In this document: in pieces, positions 55,301 to 64,000 of the stretch
Numbering within the stretch: the first letter of the stretch is position 1
Layout: each line of letters begins with the position of its first letter
Source: Hymenochaete sp. R1
Lineage: Eukaryota > Basidiomycota > Agaricomycetes > Hymenochaetales > Hymenochaetaceae
NCBI GenBank assembly: GCA_019400425.1
Contig: JAFREE010000094.1
Span: 1-64,000 of the forward strand
DNA length: 64,000 bases
Reading direction: 5' to 3'
Position numbers and translations under genes: made by a program
The notes under the pieces: model-generated
Seen by the model: only the letters and a program-made list of their open reading frames with translations
What the model was told of the DNA's origin: nothing
The model's database searches: none

Positions 55301-57072
55301 TGCCCTTCCCCATGGCGGAATTCGATCCTAGACATTTCCCATAACCAGTTACGAGTCTATTCGACGCCGTGCCCGCCTCTACGGCGCCAAAGGGCGCAGC
55401 AGAATGTGAATTTGAGTGAGCGTTTGAGGGAAGATTCGGTGAAGCGTATCCGTAGGTCGGTATTATAATAGATGCCGACGTCGAAGCTGAAGAAGGTCCG
55501 CTCGTATTCGTACCAGCACCATGTTCGTTCCCATACGGCGACCCCGAACTTGCATTTCCGAAGCGTTGTTGTACATGATGCTGTTGGTCGGCAAAAGATG
55601 AATTAACCACAGAAGTTCCGCTGAAAACCCCCATATCCACGTCTGATAGTGCCCCAAGCGAATGGACGTCGAATCCTCCAGATCCCGATCCCCCAAACAT
55701 CCCATATTGGGCGTTCGAGTCAGGATGCGGATGCGGATTCGTAACTGGTCCGAAAAAATCCGTCGCCGAGGATCCATACGGAGAGTTGTTTTGTTGCTGT
55801 AGGTCGAGTTGAGGATGTTGGTGGCTAGCAACGCTCATATTCGTGTTTGTATATGCCGATCCGTCGGGGATGGAGGTATGGAGCAGTCCGAAGGGGTCGG
55901 ATGCAGAAGTGGAGGGTTGTGCATGATGATATGACGACGACGACGCGTCACTAGAGTAGGGGACGTGAGACGAGCTTGGGGCTGGGTATCCTGCTACGTC
56001 GAGTCCGTGCGTGCTAGCGTCTGTGTTGGGAAGGGAAAGATGCATGGCGTGGCTGGAGGCGGAGGTTGCGTGTGGATTTGTATGGTCGTATGAAAGCTCG
56101 TACGCGCCTGATTCGACGCCCGCACCGAAATTAAATCCAGATACGTTTTCGTCGAATCCATGGTGATGTTGATGTTGGTACGGTTGCCCGTGCCCCAAAC
56201 CCTCCTGAGCGTACTCATACCCGCCATACTGACCCGCACTTGGTCCAATCCCCATCGCCCCCATCTCTATCTCACCACCAGCGCCGCCATTCATCTCCAT
56301 CTCCATCTCTCTCATTGCCCGTTCCTCTTCTTCCACTTCCTCCTCCTCGAGCTCCCTGATCCGGTCCTCGAGTCGAGCGATCTTCTCCTGCAAGATCTGG
56401 GTACGTGACTTTTGGCGTCCGTCATCATAGTCGCAGTCTTCAGCGCGGTTCGCTTTGATGCATTGTCTACACACTGGCTTTGAGGCGTCGCATTTCTGTT
56501 GGGATGCACCAGGAGAGAAGGTTCCACGCAGTGAGGGGGTAGTGGGGAAAGAAGGAGATTAATCCACGCAAACGACCGGACGACGTTTTATAGCAAGAAA
56601 ACGATAGTAGCGAGATGAGATGGACGGCGAGGGTCGGCCATGAAGAAATTTAGTGGAATGCGGGGAAGATGGGCGATAAAGGAGATGGTATGGGGATGAG
56701 CGGGGTTCCTCGACGTGGAAGATGTGCCACTCACCATCTTGCGCTTCCTGTATACACCACATTATTCCAGATTTGCAGAGATTCCCCGCGTTTACGGAGT
56801 GCCGAGAGAGTATTCGGTGCATGTCCCAAGAGATCAATTGATTTTATGGAAGGAAAAAACGCGCACCGGTCAGTATCGGGGTGAACGATTAAAGCAGTCA
56901 AAGGTTAGACTGACCTGCAATTCAAGCACGCCGACCCACGCTGGAGCGGGTTGCCCGCCTTTCTGTTTGCTGCGGCTGCGGCTGAGCTAGAACCAGTCCC
57001 TCCGCTCCGTGCGCTGGGAGGAGGCGAGTCGGGATCGTTGTCGAGGTCATTATCTGTTCTTGCAGGTGGCAT
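52329..57072 (-). CDS. Zn2Cys6 transcription factor with fungal-specific regulatory domain
   Basis: DNA-binding regulator; target genes unknown. ATG 57072 starts MPPARTDNDLDNDPDSPPPS. The zinc cluster is spread over three exons: GSACLNCR, a 13-nt micro-exon at 56735-56747 (encoding RKRKM), then KCDASKPVCRQCIKANRAED C. Joined, it reads C-x2-C-x6-C-x6-C-x2-C-x8-C. A coiled coil follows (QEKIARLEDRIRELEEEEVE), then a long low-complexity Ser/Gly/His/Gln region. After a 587-nt intron (about 55205-54619) the regulatory domain begins, ANIFLPHRHQCGLDISPKRF. It contains ALVNAIFLLACHFG, ARLLEGYYHASAAARLAVSL, GMHQIR and RERVSAFWSVFVIDRCWSVA. A last intron gives the end YQVQKVEQSLRANAGAGSS, TAG 52329-52331; without it the frame stops at 52370. 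Confidence 0.88.
56735..56747 (-). other. 13-nt micro-exon inside the zinc cluster
   Basis: GAAGCGCAAGATG is bounded by tatacag on its 5' side and gtgagt on its 3' side. It restores the reading frame and the exact CX2CX6C spacing between flanking exons. Confidence 0.85.
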
Positions 57073-59245
57073 GGCTGTTGATGATGATGAAGATAGTGGT
57101 GAGGGAAGGGAGGGGAAGAAGAAGCGGTGGCTGAGAGAGCATGCATTATTTAAAGTGATGTGTTATCAAACAGAAATCTGGAGAGTTCTCCGTTGTGTTT
57201 TGTTTCTGTGTCCAGTCGACGTGAGCGCTCTTCTCTTTCGGGTGATCGTTCAGTTCAGTTCGAGATGCCTTTCGGAATTGTTCAACGCCCGCCGCTTACT
57301 TGATTCAATGCATTACGTCAGCCCCGCTCAACACGTCGCGGGTCCTCGGCAACTCAATTTTTGATTTCTTATCTTGAATGCCGAACGCAAATCTTTTCTA
57401 CGCTACTCCAGAAATAGCAACGATCTGCAGCTCTCCATCACGCCTCGCTTGGTCAGACGTAGAAAACAACGAGGCTTTGGCTTGTACACGGCACTCATAA
57501 GCTTAAGCCAGCACTCGGCACCACGCCTCATCTCATCAATTATCGAGCACTTTTACAGCCTTAGTTCAAGCTCAAGTAATATCATGCATCATCAGCCATC
57601 AACGTTCCTAGGAACAACAACTGCCTTTTTCTGTTTCTTGGTCGTCATCCGAGTCTCCCTCCGTTGCGCCAAACCTCGCATCTGAAGCACGATCACCCCG
57701 CGTTTGGCGACTTGTCGAATTTCGATATCGCTTTCCTAGTCCGCTCGTTCTTTTTGGGGCACGCCCTGAGGCGTATTCGGGTTTCTCGTCTTGATATGCT
57801 GCTACTTTTCCATGGATCTTATGAGGCGTCGTTGTAGCACCGTGGTACCGGGTAGTACAACGTGAACAGGTAGCTTCCAGTAGTATCGCCTTGCGTTAGC
57901 TTCCTGTCTTTTCTTTCCAGAGAAAACCAGTGCTAATACATTTGTAATGCAGTATTTGCGAATTGTTCGCATGGCCTACGCGTCATCTTCCATCAACTCG
58001 ACGTTCAGAGGTCCATTTCAAACACAAGGCACGAACCCTGCATCGGAGCAGGGGATATGACTGATATGACTACGGGAGAACCGACCCGACCCCTTCTGGA
58101 ATCCACTGGCACGCGTCGTTTTAGAAGCCAGGTCGCAAGTCCCGAATCTCAATCAATCAATCTCGTTTTTTTTCAACGCCAACCTCCGACCTCCGAGATG
58201 CCTATTTTCTCGGCCCCTCCTTGCGTTTCGCAATTCATTTGCCCACATGGCACATATGCGCCATTGCACCGCTGGTGATTACCCATCTTTCAATGCCTCA
58301 AACGCGTGATGCTACGGAAACTATCCTCCCCACCCCCCGCGGCAAGCATTGCGTATCCTCGTTAAGATACGCAGAAAGCGCCCCTAAGTAAGAGACCAAA
58401 AAATAGATGTTCCAGGGTCTATCTACCCCATCACTTCGACGTCTAAGCGTATCTCTGCGCGCCAATCGTCATCGGAACATCGGCGTGGGGCTCCCTTCAT
58501 CCCCGCTTTACTTCCCGCGCCGCGCCCTCTTCTACGTGGGGAGTTGGAATGTGCGCACTCCGAATCTCATTGTATCTTATCACGCTTCTCACGGCTTTCG
58601 TACAGGCTTCTATCGAAATATGCGATAATAAGATGGCGATTCCCCTTCGGATGAGCCACTCTTTCCCCCTCGTGCCACTTTACACACGTCGTCGTCCACA
58701 AAGGGAAGATTGGCGAACCGCCGCTCTGGCCGGTTACAACACGCACATGGGCCCATATTTCCCCCAAATAACTGACTTGTAGGCTTTGCCACTACGACAA
58801 TCTTGTAAAAGGAAAAGGCACATCTTTCGATAACGGGATCTTCTCTACGGTATGCCCCTGATAATACACTCGAATGGATTTTGCATTGTTCAACTTCGCC
58901 ATCTCTAAACAGTTACTCGTGGACTGCTACTGTATAGGCGAGCTCCTTGCTTCGCCCCCTTTCCCTTCAGTTTGACTGCAAAGACGTAATAGAGCTTAGG
59001 ATAACTCATCGACAAAGTGACGTGTAACAATGAGAGTCATGATCACACTTTGCAGGTTCAAAGTCGCAAGTGGCCAAACCCGAATTATAACTGCATACAA
59101 AAGGGCCCCGTTCTTTCAGTGATCCTTCCTTCTCACTGCTTATCTTCAGATTTCAGGCGACTCCTCTTTCAGCCTCATTCCCCCTTCTTTTCATTCTTTC
59201 GGCGCGTATAGAAACAGTCTCATCCTACTGTACGAAAAGTGCAAC
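57073..59245. other. Divergent intergenic region
   Basis: About 2.2 kb between the zinc-cluster gene and family member E. Short frames (57374-57685, 58057-58278, 58407-58628) have no motifs or partner exons. The last 100 bp before E are CT-rich. No tRNA or repeat recognised. Confidence 0.45.
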
Positions 59246-60588
59246 ATGTCTGATTCACGTGGAAGTGCGTGCCCCATACCTTTTTGTCTTGTTAGTGGCT
59301 AAACTCTTTCGTCCTCTCAGAGAGAAAATTGGATAGGGATCCACACCCTGGAGGCTCTCAATCCAGCTCCATATCACAACGCAAGCCGTCGGTCTTAACG
59401 TCTAAGCTTGGAATATTCACCCTCTCACCTATCAAGAACACCGAAGACCTACTCGTAGCATGGGAAGCAATAATGGAAAGCGAGAAGAAAGCACATTTGA
59501 AGATCGCCGGCAATATGTCGACCATTCTCCATTCATTCCGGATGTATGAAGAATACTATCATCACAAGCAAGGAGATTCGCCAGACATGGTGGCGAAGAA
59601 CATTAAAAATGAAGAAGAGAGACGTGAGGAAAAGATCGAGAGCACTGTAGACAGGTACACAGAGACCTGCAGCGAGTTACGCATAGCCTTTCTAGAGGCG
59701 AGTCGTGGTTGGTTTACGGATCGCCTCCAACGACACCATAGGGACCACAAAACGGACAAGCTTCTTCCTGCTTTTTTTGCCGAGCTCGGGCCTCAACATC
59801 CTCTATCAGCGCCCCTCGCTTTGCTTTATCAGGCCTACTACATCGATGTGTTTGACAAGTTCTTGGAAAAGGTCGTACGCCCTACTTTGCGTGACCCACC
59901 CCACGCAGCAATGAATGCTGCTTTTACTCTTCGTGCACGCCTCAATCGCACCATTTTCGAGCTCCATGGAATCAACGTTGTCCGCGACGCACGTGAAGCT
60001 CACCTCACCGGTCGAGTCTCAGAAGTCCAAACTCACCTGGCCAAATTCCGCGAAAAATCACTCACGGCCAAAAAGGACTCGTTAAAGAAATATAGTCAGA
60101 ATATTTCTCGCATCCCTGAGCTGGAGAAGAAAGTGGATGAGGAGCGCCGGGTGAAATCGAGTTCTGGGAAAGAGGCTGTTGAGCCTTGTGCTGGGATAGA
60201 GGCGGAACTGTTGAATGCGTATCGGGCCAGAGACCGGGCAGTCGAGGATCAAATAACAAATGATATCGAGAAACGCGAAACAGTGATGTTGCAGGCAGTT
60301 GAAACGGAGAAGAATAGAGAGTTGAACGCGCTGGATAAGCTTGTCAAGGACGTCGATGGGCTGATCGACTCACTCAATATCTTCATTAAGACCGGACTAC
60401 CAGAAGGAGAGTCCTTTGATAGCGGATCTCTCTCCGAGAAAGATGAGAAGGAAAAAAAGTTTATGGAGTACCTGCAGTCGGAGGAAGGGGTGAGGGACTT
60501 ACAACGTCTTGAGGAACTCATGCCCTCTGGCGAAAGTAATACTGAAGAACTGCCTGAGAGACCCAAGAAGAAAGGCCGCAAGGAATGA
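59246..60588 (+). CDS. Unknown expanded family, member E
   Basis: First of the E-F-G tandem. Exon 1 is 59246-59264 (19 nt, MSDSRG plus one base); exon 2 is 59321-60588. Blocks are NTEDLLVAWEAIMESEKKAH, FRMYEEYYHHK, CSELRIAFLEASRGWFTDRL, HPLSAPLALLYQAYYIDVF, NAYRARDRAVEDQITNDI, and a heptad-rich helix (ELNALDKLVKDVDGLIDSL). A short acidic stretch then precedes the basic end RPKKKGRKE. TGA is at 60586-60588. It has the full WF motif and the clearest N-terminal block but no close partner among the other six. No signal peptide or membrane helix; function unknown. Confidence 0.8.
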
Positions 60589-61208
60589 CAACTTCGGCTT
60601 TCGGAATCCGACCCCGCTTTGCACGTTTGTTCATTTTATAACATTATCGACAAAGTATTAGTTACAAATCACTATTATGCTAATTTCCATAGTATTTAAA
60701 GACTCGATAAGAGGGGAGAATGAAATATATGACATCAAAAAAACATGGAATCTACTTTTTGAGTAGTTTAGTACCGTCAAGGCAAAAGTACGGAGGGACG
60801 ATCCGAGCTTCGTCATAAGAAGAAAACAGTATTTTAACGAGTGAAATTTACCCATAATACTCTCTGCCAAATCAGGATTCTTTTATCGGTAGAGAGCGTC
60901 AAGCACGTCGAATTGAAAATCCGAATGATCCAATGCCAGTGGCCATCACTATCAACTCCAGATTAGACCCTATTCAGCTACACCACTGGCAAGTCCGTTG
61001 AGTGCCAAGGCTTGGCGAATATATACTAAGTGCAAAGCGTATTCATGCAAAGTCGTGATAATTGTTTTACCATTTACCACAAAAAGTTTCTGTGCCACAT
61101 TTCCCAGACCCTCCGCCCCCTCGCGGACACATCTTTCGTTCTCCCGTCCACGTTCGACGAGCCACGTTTCCTACAGCACCAGCAAGCGCACGACTTGCAT
61201 AGTTACCA
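60589..61208. other. Spacer between family members E and F
   Basis: 620 bp. It contains ATGCAAAGTCGTGATAATT at 61045-61063, shared with the region before member C, and a CT-rich stretch just before F. No other gene seen. Confidence 0.5.
61045..61063 (+). promoter_or_regulatory. Conserved 19-bp upstream element of members C and F
   Basis: ATGCAAAGTCGTGATAATT differs by one base from 29156-29174 upstream of C. In both genes it lies about 150-190 nt before the exon-1 donor region. It may be a retained promoter element or simply residual homology of duplicated flanks. Confidence 0.5.
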
Positions 61209-62445
61209 ATGCTTCTTCGAAAATCCGGCAGTAGGTCCCATCTTACTTCTTGGCGACTTTCTCTAATACGCCACTCCAGGGAAATCGGAGGGATCTGGTT
61301 CCCGTTCAAAGGAGACGGTCGTACCTGATTGGAAACCATTTGAGGGTGACAAAGATCTGCTCGAGGCATGGAATCTGCTTCTTACCAAGGAACAGGAAGC
61401 GCGTTCCAAGCTCACCAACTCCTTATCTGCCATTACGAAGGACTTCAGACGGTATGAGGAGCACATCCGTCGTAAGGCTATTGAAGAGTCGCAAAAGGAT
61501 TTCGAAATGGATGAAATTCGAGCTGAAAAGCAAAAGAGGGTCGAAAATGCGCTACAACGGTTTTTTGATACCTGTAATCAGCTTCGCGCCGCACTTGTGA
61601 AGGCGAGCGATAATTGGTTCAAAGGCCGCCTAGCTACCCATGGACTCCATGCAGATATCTTCAAGGCTGAGCTCGATGTGGATAACCCGATCTCTGCTCC
61701 TCTTGCTCTTCTGTATATTCGCCACTTTCACGACATCGATGAGAAAAAACTCAAAGAAGCGAAAGTCCCGTCCACAGATGACACTATTCCACGAGACGCT
61801 GCTCTTCAGGTTCTTGAACTCCGAGCGGTGATGTCCGATGTCATATTTGGAGTTGATCTGGTCCGTGATGCATACGTGGCCCACAACGACCTTGCACTGC
61901 AGGAAACAAAGAAATCGCTAGATGGTCACCGAAAGTCTGCTCGAAATACGAAGATAAAAAATCTCAAAGAGCTCGAAAGCGCTAACATTGACGAACTCCT
62001 TCGGAACGTCGAAGAAGCGTGGATCAAAGCCCAATGGAAAAAGAAGACGAAGCCTCGCCACCCTTCGCAATTCAAGCTGCTAGATGCATCTCGCGCTCAA
62101 AGACGTAGCTACGAACATGAGATAGACGAAGACACGCAGTACAACGAAGCAATTATTCATCGATCGTTCACAGACGAAAAGGAGGAAGTTCAGCGGAAGG
62201 TCGACAGCATCAAAAAGAGAGTCGACGAACTCACTATAGCTCTTGACGATTTTATTCAGGCAGTGCTAGAGAAAGGTAGAGGCGAGTATGACGCAGCGTT
62301 GAAGAACATACCGGAAGGGAAAGCATTTTCGGGATGGTTAGATGCAGAGACACAAATTGGGACGTCGCACAGGTCTAAGAGATACACGTCACCCAAACGC
62401 GACGAGGAACGCCCTTCGAAGAAGGGTAAAGGCAGAGAGATCTAA
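61209..62445 (+). CDS. Unknown expanded family, member F
   Basis: Exon 1 is 61209-61230 (22 nt, MLLRKSG plus one base, one codon longer than the other copies); exon 2 is 61280-62445, joining to KSEGSGSRSKETVVPDW. Blocks are GDKDLLEAWNLLLTKEQEAR, FRRYEEHIRRK, CNQLRAALVKASDNWFKGRL, NPISAPLALLYIRHFHDI, DASRAQRRSYEHEIDEDT, and a heptad-rich helix (VDSIKKRVDELTIALDDFI). The segment GKAFSGWLDAETQIGTSHRS matches the end of C. The tail is basic: KRYTSPKRDEERPSKKGKG. An internal ATG at 61507 would omit the N-terminal block, so the spliced start is preferred. Confidence 0.8.
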
Positions 62446-62979
62446 GTCTACCACGGTGAGTGTCGTTTAATTATTTTGACAAAAGATAGAGGAACTGACC
62501 TGATTTTATGAGCATCGTAGATAGCTTTCTGGTAGTCCCAGAGATCCTAGCTTCAAGCTTTCCCCGTTAGTCGCAAAGTCTCCAATTCAATGTCTAGACC
62601 TGTAATATTAATTGTTGAATGTTGATACTACTTGGATTAAGCGTCGAAATTGAAGTCAGATTTGTGTAGAGAGCTTTGTAAAGGAACAAAGTTTGAAGCA
62701 AAGAAGTATCCATTATGTACAATCGAGCAGGAGTGGATATTTTGTCGACAAGTTCGGGTTCGGATCGAAGTCCGATCCTATTTTGCGTCAGTGCGTTTGT
62801 GTTTGTAATGCCGTATGAGTTGTTATGTGTAAATAAACCTGAAATACCCTGAGCGCAAAGTAAAGCATGTGAGGAATGAATGTATAAGTATACCTTCACG
62901 TCCTTTTCTCTCTCTAGCTATCCTACTCTTCTCCACGATCAATCTTAAACGCTCTTCGGGCCTCTTTCGCAGCCGCGCC
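62446..62979. other. Spacer between family members F and G
   Basis: 534 bp. A TATA-like tataagtata lies about 100 nt before G, followed by a CT-rich leader. No other gene seen. Confidence 0.5.
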
Positions 62980-64000
62980 ATGTCCCAGTCTTTCACTCGT
63001 ATGTCTCTTCTCAATCCGTGCTGCTGTCGTTTTTTTTCACTAATGATAACGTGATTTAAGAAAGAGGGTCGGAGTCCAGAGGGAACAACAACCACAATGA
63101 ACAAGTTGGACGTGATCTCCACAAATGGTTCCCAATCGAAACAGACGCAAACGTTGTCAATGCATGGCAGTGCATACAGACAATTGAGAAGGACCAGCGC
63201 GAGAAAAAGGTCACCAACCTTTTGTCGAAGGCTATCACGCGGTTTAGATACAACGAAGAACATACGATGCATATAGAAGGGCTCACCGGGGGGGAACGCG
63301 GGAGGATGATTGTTGATCTTGAGACCAAACGTCAAAAAGAGGCTGACGAATGTGTCCGGCTTTTTGTTGAAAAGCGCGACGAGATGCGACATGTGTTTGT
63401 GGAGGCAAGCAAGTCATGGTTCCAGAAACGCCTGACAGACCATGTTCACGATCGGAATTTGTTTCTTACCGAACTCCGAGTGGACCATTCTCTCTCCAAA
63501 CCTCTTGCCTTCCTCTACCAGAATCATTTCTCCGAGCTCTACAATAGAAGACTAAGGGATGCCGCTAATCCTTCTCCCAAGACTCCGACTCAAGCAATAG
63601 TATCACAAGCCATGATACTGAGCACCTCTATGAAAGACGCAATGGCAGACCACCAAGTTCTCAATGCAGTCCGCCATGCCCGGATAGAGCACCTCAATAC
63701 CGCTCTGGAGAGTATCCAATACCCACCTCGATCCAGATCGCAGAAGTTAAACAAGTTCAAAAAGCTTAGAAATGCTGATATCGAGAAATTAAAGAAGTCT
63801 TACCTGGTGATTAGGGAGAATAAAGGCGCTGCCGGAGAAATTCCTCATTATGCTCCCGTGCAAGACTTTTTCGACGCTTATCGTGCTCGGCATCGACAAT
63901 ATGAGAAGCAAATTGATGAAGATATCGAAATCGAGATTTCAGTTTTGAAAGGCATAGCAATAGAAGAACGGGAAAACATGGAGAATGAGCTCGACAAGGT
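62980..64000 (+). CDS. Unknown expanded family, member G (runs off the window)
   Basis: Partial gene, 3' end missing. Exon 1 is 62980-62998 (19 nt, MSQSFT plus one base) and exon 2 opens at 63061 and stays open to 64000. Blocks are ETDANVVNAWQCIQTIEKDQ, FRYNEEHTMHIEG, RDEMRHVFVEASKSWFQKRL, VDHSLSKPLAFLYQNHFSEL, LNTALESIQYP and DAYRARHRQYEKQIDEDIEI. It is closest to D over the whole visible length, including the start-codon context. The basic tail seen in other copies would lie beyond the window. Minus-strand frames over this region (62823-63392) are shadows. Confidence 0.78.

Noticed and set aside
62823..63392. 189-codon minus-strand frame over member G
   Set aside because: It is antisense to a frame with all the family motifs and a correct 19-nt first exon.

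Overview
The window looks like nuclear DNA of a filamentous basidiomycete, most likely an Agaricomycete (mushroom-forming fungus). Genes are dense, on both strands, and cut by many short introns of about 50-60 nt with GT..AG ends. Several proteins have fungal or basidiomycete hallmarks: Zn2Cys6 regulators, a DUF202 membrane protein, a PL14-type lyase, the Mak10 NatC subunit and an F-box/leucine-rich protein. I saw no bacterial operons, rRNA, CRISPR array or convincing tRNA. Gene models below were assembled by eye from open frames and splice signals, so internal exon edges are approximate unless given exactly.

Layout. 1-2.4 kb is repeat debris: a 409-bp solo LTR with a 5-bp target duplication, then a 77-bp inverted repeat whose arms differ only at CpG sites. 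2.4-20.3 kb is mostly conserved housekeeping: a small Zn2Cys6 protein, mitochondrial TrpRS (-), NatC subunit MAK10 (+), mitochondrial RNA helicase SUV3 (-) divergent from mitoribosomal RSM27 (+), an orphan membrane protein (-), then polyadenylation factor PFS2 (-) divergent from an FG-GAP (ITFG1/TIP-like) membrane protein (+). 20.7-32 kb is accessory: three members (A, B, C) of an unrecognised gene family, an orphan signal-peptide/membrane/acidic protein with three C-terminal repeats, and a secreted polysaccharide lyase. 33-49.4 kb holds an MFS transporter, complex I NUO51, a DUF202 protein, CDC42, an F-box protein, a Ser/acid-rich orphan and mitochondrial HTD2. 49.7-64 kb is family member D (-), a large Zn2Cys6 regulator (-), then members E, F, G in head-to-tail tandem (G runs off the end).

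Main novelty. Seven related genes (A-G) of about 360-440 codons encode proteins I cannot assign to any known family. They share an N-terminal acidic/EWK-like block, a central R..F..AS..WF..R....H block followed by a PL..P.AFLY block, a C-terminal R..R....QI.ED block, and in every complete copy a Lys/Arg-rich tail. Six of seven start with the same tiny first exon (19 nt in five, 22 nt in one), always leaving a phase-1 splice. Subfamilies are A/B, C/F and D/G, with E alone. This looks like a lineage-specific, locally expanding family and is the best candidate for an undescribed system here.

Five genes (WARS2-like, SUV3, RSM27, NUO51, HTD2) encode nuclear-encoded mitochondrial proteins, but they are spread out rather than clustered. 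The only mechanistic pairing I infer is the short shared promoter between SUV3 and RSM27.
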